Source: an uncultured Megasphaera sp. (GTDB lineage Bacteria; Bacillota; Negativicutes; Veillonellales; Megasphaeraceae). From it: a stretch of 64,000 nt of DNA. A model generated the notes under the pieces. It was not told the DNA's origin and made no database searches. It worked only from the letters and a program-made list of their open reading frames with translations. The position numbers were made by a program, and so were the translations under genes. Below, in pieces: positions 52,433-60,494 of the stretch (its first letter is position 1; each line of letters starts with the position of its first letter). The stretch covers positions 4,354-68,353 of the forward strand of contig UQHB01000011.1 of the NCBI GenBank assembly GCA_900540735.1, read 5' to 3'.

Positions 52433-54826
52433 ATGGATAATGCAGGAGAAATGAAGATTGCCTTAGCCGGCAACCCTAACTGCGGTAAGACGACAATTTT
52501 TAACAACATTACAGGTGCTAAACAGCACGTCGGTAACTATCCTGGTGTTACTGTTGAAAAAAAGGAAGGCCATACGAAATATGAAGGTAAAGAACTTCTT
52601 TTCGTTGACTTACCAGGTACGTACAGCTTAACAGCTCGTTCGCTCGATGAAGTTGTTGCTCGAAACGTTATTATTAATGAAAAACCGGACATCATCGTAA
52701 ATGTTTTGGACGCATCCAACCTCGAACGTAACTTGTACTTAGCTGCACAGCTCGTAGAATTAGGCCGTCCTATGGTCATTGCCCTGAACATGATGGATAT
52801 TGCTGAACGTATGGGCATTAAAATTGACCTCAAAAAATTGGGCGAACAATTAGGTGCTGTCGTTGTTCCTTTAGTTGGTAGTAAAAACATTGGTACGAAA
52901 GAATTACTCGATGTTATCGTCAACGAAGAAAAAACGAAGAACTTAGTCAATGCAAAAGTTGACTACGGCGCAGAAGTAGAACCTTCCATCGCTACTTTAA
53001 CAGACGCTATTAACAAAACGGGCATCATTAACTACCCGACTCGTTGGCTCGCTGTTAAATTACTCGAAAACGACGTCGATGTCGTAAGTAAAGTAAAAGC
53101 TATGGACGGTACCCAGAAAATTTTGGAACTTGCTTCTTCCATGCGTGATTCCTTAAAAGACAAAATCGATTTGGACTTCTATTTTGCTGAATGTCGCTAC
53201 AAATTCGCAACGGCTTCGTTCAACGCAGCTATCATTGCTCGCGGCACAAGCGATACGTTGTCCGATAAAATCGACCGCGTCCTCACGAACCATTGGCTCG
53301 GTATTCCCATTTTCTTAGTCCTCATGTGGGTAATGTTCAACGCCGTCATTACGCTCGGTGCATATCCGCAGGACTGGTTAGATGCCGGCTTCGGTATGTT
53401 AAGTGATTTCTTAAATGATGCGATTACAGACGATACCCTTCGTTCCTTGCTCGTCGATGGCGTTATCGGCGGTGTTGGTTCGGTCCTCAGTTTCGTACCG
53501 TTAATCGTTCTCTTATACTTGTTCATTTCCTTACTCGAAGATACTGGTTACATGGCTCGTGCAGCATTCTTAATCGACCGTGCCATGAGAGCATTGGGCT
53601 TACATGGTAAATCCTTTATCCCGATGATTCTCGGCTTTGGTTGTAACGTACCGGGCATCATGGCTGCTCGTACGTTGGATAACCCCCGTGACCGTATGGC
53701 GACGATTCTCGCTTGCCCGTTCATGAGCTGCGGCGCTCGTCTCCCGGTTTACACGTTGTTAATCGCTGCATTCTTCGGTGATTCTGGTTATGCTGGTACA
53801 TTGCTCTTCGCTATGTACTTACTCGGTATTATCGTTGCTGTTGCTGTTGCCCTTGCATTACGTCATACAGTATTCAAAGGCGAACAGGAACCGTTCGTTA
53901 TGGAAATGCCGCCGTACCACATTCCGACCATCAAAGGTGTTTTGATGCACATGTGGGAACGTGCTGTATTGTACCTCAAAAAAGCTGGTACCTTCATCCT
54001 TGGCGCATCCATCATCGTATGGTGGTTAACATCCTACCCGATGGACGTTGATTACTCCAAAGATTATGATGCTGCTAAAGAACAAGTTGAACAGCAAATG
54101 GATGCTAAACAGTCTGAAATCCTTCAGTCCTATGGCATCGCTAGTGGTTCTTTAGATGACAGCGGCGACATCAAAGCTATGTATGATGACATGGTTGCTG
54201 CTGCTGACGCTGCTGCTGAAAATGCAGACGAAGATACAGAAGTATCTGACGTTGAAGAAGCTAAACAAGTTGAAGAAGATAAACCGCAGTATCCTGATGC
54301 TTTCGAAGATTTGAAAGCGAAAGACCCGGATAACTACGCAAAAGCATTACCGCTCTTTGATGCTAAAACAGAAGCTGACGACGCATCGAGCAAACTCGAT
54401 GACGAACAGAACGCTGAAAAAATTTCCCAGTCCTATGCTTCCTCAGTTGGTCACTTCATCCAACCAGTACTTGCACCGCTCGGCTTTGACTGGAAGATTG
54501 GCGTAGGTATCATTGCCTGCACCGCTGCAAAAGAAACGGTTATTTCTACATTAGCTACTATCTACTCTGTAGAAGCTGATGATGCTAACCAGGCTCCGCT
54601 CGTTGAATACTTGGCTCAAGACCCGGACTTCAACTCGGCAGTTGCTCTTTCCTTGATGGTCTTCATGTTACTCTACATGCCTTGCGTCGCTGCAATGGCT
54701 GTTATCAAACGTGAAACGAACTCCTGGAAATGGTTACTCGTTGCCGATGCTAACAGCTTGGTAATTGCTTATGTATTCGCATTCGTTGTATACCGTGTAG
54801 CTCTCGCTATGGGGTTAGGTGCATAA
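52433..54826 (+). CDS. feoB: Ferrous iron transport protein B
   Basis: 797 aa. Cytoplasmic G domain: GNPNCGKTTIFN (G1), VDLPGTYSL (G3), NMMD (G4). Then the helical GDI region and the permease with paired Gate motifs (GYMARAAFLIDRAMRALGLHGKSFIPMILGFGCNVPGIM; CPFMSCGARLPVY). Residues ~536-672 are a long acidic, low-complexity insert (many D/E/A/K) that replaces the usual short loop before GFDWKIG. Imports Fe2+. Confidence 0.96.
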   Translation: MDNAGEMKIALAGNPNCGKTTIFNNITGAKQHVGNYPGVTVEKKEGHTKYEGKELLFVDLPGTYSLTARSLDEVVARNVIINEKPDIIVNVLDASNLERNLYLAAQLVELGRPMVIALNMMDIAERMGIKIDLKKLGEQLGAVVVPLVGSKNIGTKELLDVIVNEEKTKNLVNAKVDYGAEVEPSIATLTDAINKTGIINYPTRWLAVKLLENDVDVVSKVKAMDGTQKILELASSMRDSLKDKIDLDFYFAECRYKFATASFNAAIIARGTSDTLSDKIDRVLTNHWLGIPIFLVLMWVMFNAVITLGAYPQDWLDAGFGMLSDFLNDAITDDTLRSLLVDGVIGGVGSVLSFVPLIVLLYLFISLLEDTGYMARAAFLIDRAMRALGLHGKSFIPMILGFGCNVPGIMAARTLDNPRDRMATILACPFMSCGARLPVYTLLIAAFFGDSGYAGTLLFAMYLLGIIVAVAVALALRHTVFKGEQEPFVMEMPPYHIPTIKGVLMHMWERAVLYLKKAGTFILGASIIVWWLTSYPMDVDYSKDYDAAKEQVEQQMDAKQSEILQSYGIASGSLDDSGDIKAMYDDMVAAADAAAENADEDTEVSDVEEAKQVEEDKPQYPDAFEDLKAKDPDNYAKALPLFDAKTEADDASSKLDDEQNAEKISQSYASSVGHFIQPVLAPLGFDWKIGVGIIACTAAKETVISTLATIYSVEADDANQAPLVEYLAQDPDFNSAVALSLMVFMLLYMPCVAAMAVIKRETNSWKWLLVADANSLVIAYVFAFVVYRVALAMGLGA

Positions 54827-54868
54827 GCAATATAGTTTGACGAATCTGGTGTAAAGGAGGTAGTTATT

Positions 54869-55135
54869 ATGCCATCAACTCCAGGTCAATGGATTGTTGC
54901 TTTAGTTGTACTTTGTGCTGTTGCGTACTTTGGCCGTCACATTTATGGTCTCTTCAAAGGGACTGCTAGTTGTTGCGGCGGCAGCAAGGATAATGGCAAG
55001 AAACATAGCAATACGAAGGAATTCGTTTGCAATGGTAAATGCTCTGCTTGCTCCGAAGAAGAAGCTGAAAAACGCTTAGGTATTACGTACCGTAAGGTAG
55101 ATAAATCAGAACTGCCTTCTGGTCAGAAACAATAA
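54869..55135 (+). CDS. FeoB-associated Cys-rich membrane protein
   Basis: 88 aa. One N-terminal membrane helix (WIVALVVLCAVAYFGRHIY), then SCCGGSK and CNGKCSACSEEE Cys motifs. Members of this family follow feoB in many Firmicutes, in a FeoC-like position; the role is unproved. AAAGGAGG upstream. Confidence 0.88.
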   Translation: MPSTPGQWIVALVVLCAVAYFGRHIYGLFKGTASCCGGSKDNGKKHSNTKEFVCNGKCSACSEEEAEKRLGITYRKVDKSELPSGQKQ

Positions 55136-55149
55136 TTCACAAATAATGG

Positions 55150-55187
55150 AAACGGCCTTAGCCTTTGGGGTAAGGCCGTTTTTATAT
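55150..55187 (+). terminator. Terminator of the feo operon
   Basis: AACGGCCTTA-N10-TAAGGCCGTT and T-run. Confidence 0.9.
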
Positions 55188-55313
55188 CTTCTTGTAAGAG
55201 CAGCGTAAATTCTCGAGAAGTAGCAATTCTATTATTGCGTAATAATTACTCTCATGATACACTATACAATAGTGGTATATGTTTAATATACAAATACATA
55301 AGGAGGTTTGTGT

Positions 55314-56099
55314 ATGAATATTGTAGTATTGGTAAAACAAGTACCGGCCATTTCAGACATTAAAATTGATGCAAAAGAAGGCAATTTAGTTCGTGTTGGT
55401 GCACCGTCTAAATTGAATCCTGTAGATATGAATGCCATTGAAGCGGCTCTGGCTGTAAAAGATGCTGTCGGTGGTACAATTACAATCATCACCATGGGCC
55501 CGGCTACGGCTGGCGAAGTCATGCGTGAAGGGATTGCTATTGGTGTAGATAAAGGGGTCCTCGTTTCGGACGAACGCATGGCAGGTTCCGATACGCTGGC
55601 AACAGGCAAAATCTTGTCAAAAGCTATTGAAACCCTCGGTGGTGCAGACCTCGTCTTCACAGGCAAACGTTCTACTGATGGTGACACGGGCCAGATTCCG
55701 CCGGCTCTTGCTCAGTACTTAGGGTTCTCCCTCGCATCCAATGCCGATTCTGTCGAAGCTACAGACGGTGTCATCAAAATTACGCGGAAAAACAACAACG
55801 GCCTCGAAACGGTCGAAGTACCTGTTCCGGCAGTTGTTTCCGTTACAGAAGATGCAAACACACCGCGCAGTGCCCGTATTAAAGGCAAAATGGCTGCGAA
55901 AAAAGCTGTCTTTGACGTCTTAAAAGCAGAAGACCTTGGTCTTACAGCAGAAGAAGTCGGCAAAGCTGGCTCTGCTACAGAAGTTACGAAATTATTTGCT
56001 CCTGAACCGCATCCGACTGGCACCATGATTGAAGGTGCTACTGTTTCGGAAGCCGTTACCAAACTTGTCGCTGAATTACACGACAAGAACGTATTATAA
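55314..56099 (+). CDS. etfB: Electron transfer flavoprotein subunit beta
   Basis: 261 aa. MNIVVLVKQVP start, DMNAIEAALAVKD, the ETF-beta signature region VFTGKRSTDGDTGQIPPALAQYLG and ARIKGKMAAKKA. Holds one FAD in bifurcating EtfAB of M. elsdenii-type organisms. Start ATG 55314 seven bases after AGGAGG; a GTG two codons earlier is closer to the site. No dehydrogenase gene adjoins. Confidence 0.96.
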   Translation: MNIVVLVKQVPAISDIKIDAKEGNLVRVGAPSKLNPVDMNAIEAALAVKDAVGGTITIITMGPATAGEVMREGIAIGVDKGVLVSDERMAGSDTLATGKILSKAIETLGGADLVFTGKRSTDGDTGQIPPALAQYLGFSLASNADSVEATDGVIKITRKNNNGLETVEVPVPAVVSVTEDANTPRSARIKGKMAAKKAVFDVLKAEDLGLTAEEVGKAGSATEVTKLFAPEPHPTGTMIEGATVSEAVTKLVAELHDKNVL

Positions 56100-56114
56100 G
56101 GGAGGAGGAGCAAC

Positions 56115-57116
56115 ATGGAACTGAAAAACAGCGTATTAGTATATATTGAACTCCATGACGGTGCCATTAGCCCCGTTAGCATTGAATTATTAGGGAAAGG
56201 CAGAAAACTTGCTGATTCCCATAACCATGCCTTAGTCGGTCTCGTCATCGGCGAAGGTGCAAAAGATAAAGCACAAGAAGTCATCTCCTACGGTGCAGAT
56301 GCTGTCATCGTTGCTACGAACAGCACCTTGAACGCTTTCGATTCTGCTCTCTACACACAGGCTGCTGCAGGAGTCATTAAAAAATATGAACCGAACGCAG
56401 TCCTCATTAGCGGCACTAACGATGGCCGTGACTTAGGCGGTCGTCTTTCTGCAGCATTGCAGGTTGGCCTCGTAGCAGACTGCATTGACGTACACTACGA
56501 CAGCAAAGAAAACGAAACATTGACTTGGATTCGCCCGGCATACACAGGCAAACTCTTCGTCAAAATCGTAACGACTACATTCCCGCAGCTCGGCACAGTT
56601 GCCCAGGGCATTTTCGCTCGTCCTGCTAGTGATGCAAACCGCACTGGCGAAGTCATTACAGAAGAAGTGGCTTTAGGCGACGCAAAAGCTACGCAGAAAG
56701 TAACGGGCTTTACAGAAGTTCCGCCCACAGCTGCACAGCTTACACTCGATTCGGATTTCGTCATTGGCTGCGGCCGCGGCGTTGGTGACGAAGAAGGCAT
56801 GAAAAAAGTCCAAGAATTTGCCGCTAAAGTTGGTGCTGGTTTTGGCGTCACGAAACCGCTCGTCGACAAAGCTTGGGTTGGTCATGAACTCCAAATCGGG
56901 ATTACTGGCAAGAAGATTGCGCCGAAAGTCTACATTGCCTTAGGTATTTCCGGTGCGATTCAGCATAAACTGGGCATTCAAGACGCAGAATACATCATTG
57001 CTGTCAACAAAGACCCAGACGCTCCGATTTTCAAATTCGCGCACTACGGTATTGTTGGCGATTTGTTTGAAGCATTACCGGTTCTTGAAGAAGAACTCAA
57101 AAAATTGAAACACTAA
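56115..57116 (+). CDS. etfA: Electron transfer flavoprotein subunit alpha
   Basis: 333 aa. C-terminal FAD domain with GCGRGVGDEEGMKKVQEFAAK, TKPLVDKAWVGHELQIGITGKKIAPKVYIALGISGAIQHKLGI and AVNKDPDAPIFKFAHYGIVGDL. The bifurcating type uses NADH to reduce ferredoxin and an acyl-CoA dehydrogenase partner. 15 bases after etfB. Confidence 0.96.
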   Translation: MELKNSVLVYIELHDGAISPVSIELLGKGRKLADSHNHALVGLVIGEGAKDKAQEVISYGADAVIVATNSTLNAFDSALYTQAAAGVIKKYEPNAVLISGTNDGRDLGGRLSAALQVGLVADCIDVHYDSKENETLTWIRPAYTGKLFVKIVTTTFPQLGTVAQGIFARPASDANRTGEVITEEVALGDAKATQKVTGFTEVPPTAAQLTLDSDFVIGCGRGVGDEEGMKKVQEFAAKVGAGFGVTKPLVDKAWVGHELQIGITGKKIAPKVYIALGISGAIQHKLGIQDAEYIIAVNKDPDAPIFKFAHYGIVGDLFEALPVLEEELKKLKH

Positions 57117-57130
57117 GCCCTTTAAGGCAG

Positions 57131-57165
57131 CAAAAAGGCACTCTCCGTAGAGAGTGCCTTTTTTA
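57131..57165. terminator. Terminator between etfA and the convergent small gene
   Basis: AAAAAGGCACTCTC-CGTA-GAGAGTGCCTTTTT, near-perfect and usable from both strands. Confidence 0.9.
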
Positions 57166-57173
57166 TATGGAAC

Positions 57174-57422
57174 TTATGCCGTGTGATGGGACATAAACAT
57201 GTTGTTGAATTCGTGGACTGCGCGATTCATAAAGAACCCTGCCATGAAGAGGGCAAGAGGAGCTGCAATGGTCACGACCGTGATATCCTGAGCATGCTTC
57301 GAGACAAAGAGGGAGAACATGCTGGCAACGTATAAAATGCCGTGCAATGCCGATTCGACAGAGATGCAGCAAAGGAACATGGCTATAAAGAACACGGCTA
57401 CTGCCGCAGGGGAGACAATCAC
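57174..57422 (-). CDS. Small membrane protein
   Basis: About 82 aa from a GTG at 57422 with GGATGGAG just upstream; a TTG at 57443 (89 aa) is the alternative but leaves almost no leader after the promoter. Hydrophobic segments VAVFFIAMFLCCISVESAL, ILYVASMFSLFV and VTIAAPLALFMAGFFM suggest three helices. Not recognised. It has its own strong promoter with a flanking inverted repeat. Confidence 0.6.
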   Translation of the reverse strand: MIVSPAAVAVFFIAMFLCCISVESALHGILYVASMFSLFVSKHAQDITVVTIAAPLALFMAGFFMNRAVHEFNNMFMSHHTA

Positions 57423-57461
57423 ATCACTCCATCCGTTGGCCAACGAGTTTTGTTTCCTATA

Positions 57462-57502
57462 CTATACTGCTTTTTCTCAATATTGTCAATAATTTTGAGA
57501 AA
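57462..57502 (-). promoter_or_regulatory. Promoter with operator-like inverted repeat for the small membrane gene
   Basis: On the minus strand TTGACA, 17-base spacer and TATAGT (10 element near 57462). TTTTCTCAA (57472-57480) and TTGAGAAAA (57494-57502) form an inverted repeat around the -35, a likely regulator site. Confidence 0.55.
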
Positions 57503-57538
57503 ATAAAGTGAGAGGAAAATTGAGAATATCATAAAGAC

Positions 57539-57580
57539 CATGCAAAAAGGACTTCCCGAAGAGGAAGCCCTTTTTGCATG
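57539..57580 (-). terminator. Terminator after the hemolysin-III gene
   Basis: CATGCAAAAAGG-(A)-CTTCC / GGAAG-(C)-CCTTTTTGCATG long stem immediately downstream of the minus-strand gene. Confidence 0.75.
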
Positions 57581-57591
57581 GAACCGATAGG

Positions 57592-58233
57592 TTATAAAAC
57601 AAATTCGTAAATACAATAGAAGTGGGCCGCACTACCGGCGAGGACAAAGATGTGCCAAATGGCATGCTGGAAGGGGAGGCGGCGCCATAAATAAAAGACC
57701 GTCCCAGCCGTATAGCTCACACCGCCAATGATCAGCCAAACCATAGCGTCCCACGGCAGTAAAGCTTTTAATTCCGGAATGAGGACGACTGACAGCCAGC
57801 CCATGGCTACGTAGCAGAGCGTCGCAATAATGTGGAACCGTTTGACATTAAAGCACTGCCAGACAATACCAATCAAAGCAAGGCTCCAAATGAGGAAGGA
57901 CATAAAAGGCCCCGACCCTTGGCGGAGCGTAATCCAGAGAAAAGGCGTATACGTCCCGGCAATGAGGACATAAATGGCTGAGTGATCGAGTATCTTAAAG
58001 ACATAGGCCGTTTTGGGCAATCTAAAGAAGCTGTGATAGAGCGTGCTCATCATGTAGAGCAAAATGAGGGACACGCCGTAGACGATGACAGCCGCTAAAT
58101 GCCACGGCCCTTCTTGATGAATATAGACGGCATAAACCATGAGGCATAACGCCGTAATGGACAAAATGGCACCAATGCCGTGGGTGACAGCGTTGGCAAT
58201 TTCTTCTATAAGTTGTTTAAACTTTGGGGTCAT
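57592..58233 (-). CDS. Hemolysin III family protein (PAQR/YqfA-type)
   Basis: 213 aa with seven membrane segments. Conserved metal-site motifs: NAVTHGIGAI, LYHSFFRLPKTAYVFKILDHSAIYVLIAGTYTPF and FQHAIWHIFVLAGSAAHFYCIY. Family related to adiponectin receptors; probably Zn-dependent. True hemolytic activity is doubtful. Confidence 0.92.
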   Translation of the reverse strand: MTPKFKQLIEEIANAVTHGIGAILSITALCLMVYAVYIHQEGPWHLAAVIVYGVSLILLYMMSTLYHSFFRLPKTAYVFKILDHSAIYVLIAGTYTPFLWITLRQGSGPFMSFLIWSLALIGIVWQCFNVKRFHIIATLCYVAMGWLSVVLIPELKALLPWDAMVWLIIGGVSYTAGTVFYLWRRLPFQHAIWHIFVLAGSAAHFYCIYEFVL

Positions 58234-58397
58234 TACTATCCCTTCTTTCTACTTCGTTCCCCTATATGATACCATAAAAGTATACATTTGTGTTATAGTA
58301 TCTGTATATGTTTCTATATTCCCTACGAAGAGCCTTGAAAAAGAAGAGCCCTTATGATACGCTCATAGGGATATTACGAATAAAGGAAGACATACGA

Positions 58398-60281
58398 ATG
58401 AATATATTAACTGTAGAAAACGTAAAGAAATCATACGGCCTGCGCGTCCTCTTTGACGACGTGACCTTTGCAATCGATAAAGGGCAAAAACTGGGCCTTA
58501 TTGGCCTCAACGGTGCTGGGAAGACGACGCTCCTGAAGATTATTGCAGGTCTTTCTGAAGCCGATAGCGGCGAAATTTGGCGCAATCCCAAGATGCGCAT
58601 GCATTTCTTGCCTCAAGAGCCGCAATTCATTCCGGGCCATACAGTCCTCGAAAGCGTTCTTGACGGAGATTTACCGGTTATGAAGCTTTTACAGCAGTAT
58701 GAAGAAGCCGTAGCTCGTGACGACGATGCAGCCGTGACGAAACTCTCTGCTGCCATGGACGAACAACACGCGTGGGAATTAGAACAGCATGCTAAAGTCA
58801 TTTTGCAAAAACTAGGCATTGAAGACCTGACCCAAGTCGTGGATAACCTCTCTGGTGGTCAGCGCAAACGCCTCGGCCTGGCTCGGGCCCTCATCATGCC
58901 GTGCGACCTCCTCATTATGGACGAACCGACGAACCATCTCGACGACAAGACCATTATGTGGCTTGAACAGTATCTCCACGATAGCAAAGCGGCTATTCTC
59001 CTCAGTACGCACGACCGGTACTTCCTCGATACAGTCGTCTCGAATATGATTGAACTAGACCGGGGTAAAGTCTACACGTACGAAGGCAATTACGGCCAAT
59101 ACTTACAGCTCCGCCAAGACCGGCTGGAACGAGAAAAAGCGAGCGAAGCAAAACGGCGCAACCTCATTCGCCGCGAACGGGAATGGATTAAACGCGGTGC
59201 CCAAGCGCGCTCGACGAAACAAAAAGCCCGGCGTGACCGGTATGAACAGCTTTGTGCTATTGAAGCAGGAAAGCCCATTGAAAACGTGGAAATCTTCGAT
59301 ACGTCCGTCCGCCTCGGTAAGACCATTATCGACATTGACGACATGGCCTTTGCCTACCCAGGAAAGACACCTTTGTTCCAACACGTTACATACCATGTGG
59401 TCAAACACGACCGTATCGGCATTATCGGTGAAAACGGTGTTGGGAAATCGACGCTGCTCCAAGTCTTGGCCGGGAAGTTGCAGCCAACGCATGGCACCGT
59501 GACCATTGGCCAGACTGTACGCATCGGGTTCTTTACGCAGCAGCTCCCGGAATTTGATGAAAACATGCGTGTAATTGATTATATTGAAGAACGAGGCCAT
59601 GCTGTTATCAACCAATTTGGCCAGCGCATTACCGCGTCTAGACTGCTCGAACGGTTCCTCTTTAATGAAGACATGCAGTATACGTATATCTATAAATTAA
59701 GCGGCGGCGAACGACGGCGGCTCTATCTCTTGCGCCTCCTTATGGACCAGCCCAATGTCCTCTTCCTCGACGAACCGACGAATGATTTGGACATTCCGAC
59801 CTTGACGGTTTTGGAAGAATATCTCGATACGTATCAAGGCGTCGTCCTCGTCGTCTCCCACGATAGATATTTCTTAGACCGCGTCGTAGACAAGCTCTTT
59901 ACCCTCGAAAAAGGGCAGTGGAACCGATTTTATGGCGATTATAGCGAATACTTAGAAGTAAAGTTTGCCCATACGCCGACGGAAAAAGAAGGGGACAGTC
60001 CGAAAGAAAAAGTAGAAGTCAAGAAAGAAGAAAAGAAAACTATTCCCGATACGAAAGCAAAGGGGTTAACCTTCCGCCAACAAGAAGAGCTGGATAAAAT
60101 TACAGCAGAGTTGCCACAATATGAAGCCCTGCTCAAAGGCCTGAACGCAGCCATTGCTGGTGCCGGCAGTGACTACGATACGGTCGAAGGGCTGTTGAAA
60201 GAGCAGAAAGAAACGCAGGCTAAAGTCGATGCCATGACCGAACGGTGGTGCGAATTAGAAGATTTAAAAGGTGAGGATTAA
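58398..60281 (+). CDS. ABC-F family ATPase (Uup-like)
   Basis: 627 aa, two ABC domains. Walker A GLNGAGKTTLLK and GENGVGKSTLLQ, signatures LSGGQRKRLGL and LSGGERRRLYL, Walker B LLIMDEPTNHLD and VLFLDEPTNDLD. No membrane segments. The linker (~240-310) is basic. A charged KEKVEVKKEEKK stretch leads to a coiled-coil C-terminus like the DNA/ribosome-binding Uup tail. A ribosome-associated translation role is expected. Start ATG 58398 behind AAGGAAG; an earlier in-frame start at 58308 would run through a CCCT-TATGA hairpin. Confidence 0.92.
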   Translation: MNILTVENVKKSYGLRVLFDDVTFAIDKGQKLGLIGLNGAGKTTLLKIIAGLSEADSGEIWRNPKMRMHFLPQEPQFIPGHTVLESVLDGDLPVMKLLQQYEEAVARDDDAAVTKLSAAMDEQHAWELEQHAKVILQKLGIEDLTQVVDNLSGGQRKRLGLARALIMPCDLLIMDEPTNHLDDKTIMWLEQYLHDSKAAILLSTHDRYFLDTVVSNMIELDRGKVYTYEGNYGQYLQLRQDRLEREKASEAKRRNLIRREREWIKRGAQARSTKQKARRDRYEQLCAIEAGKPIENVEIFDTSVRLGKTIIDIDDMAFAYPGKTPLFQHVTYHVVKHDRIGIIGENGVGKSTLLQVLAGKLQPTHGTVTIGQTVRIGFFTQQLPEFDENMRVIDYIEERGHAVINQFGQRITASRLLERFLFNEDMQYTYIYKLSGGERRRLYLLRLLMDQPNVLFLDEPTNDLDIPTLTVLEEYLDTYQGVVLVVSHDRYFLDRVVDKLFTLEKGQWNRFYGDYSEYLEVKFAHTPTEKEGDSPKEKVEVKKEEKKTIPDTKAKGLTFRQQEELDKITAELPQYEALLKGLNAAIAGAGSDYDTVEGLLKEQKETQAKVDAMTERWCELEDLKGED

Positions 60282-60294
60282 TCTCACCTTTTTC
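60267..60294 (+). terminator. Terminator overlapping the ABC-F 3' end
   Basis: AAGGTGAG-GATTAAT-CTCACCTT and T-run; the stop codon is in the loop. Confidence 0.85.
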
Positions 60295-60459
60295 TGTATG
60301 CAACCTATGCAATTACGGACGGTATAAGCGAGAAACCTATGCAAAATAGGCATGGATATGATGTCAAAGAAATGTAAGAAATTGGCAAAAATATATGGAA
60401 AATAAATGCCATTTGTATTATGCTATAGGTAATATAGTTTGTGATAAAAGTTACGTAGT

Positions 60460-60476
60460 TTGCACAGCTTGTGCAA
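60460..60476. promoter_or_regulatory. Palindrome just upstream of the hydrogenase gene
   Basis: TTGCACA-GCT-TGTGCAA, perfect 7-bp arms, ending 18 bases before the start codon. It resembles redox-regulator sites (Rex-like TTGTGA...TCACAA) in layout but not exactly. May be an operator or RNA hairpin. Confidence 0.45.
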
Positions 60477-60494
60477 TAGTAAAAGGAGAGAATT

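Noticed and set aside
60295..60460. Two ACCTATGCAA direct repeats near 60303 and 60333.
   Set aside because: Too short and isolated to call a regulatory array; noted only as possible half-sites.
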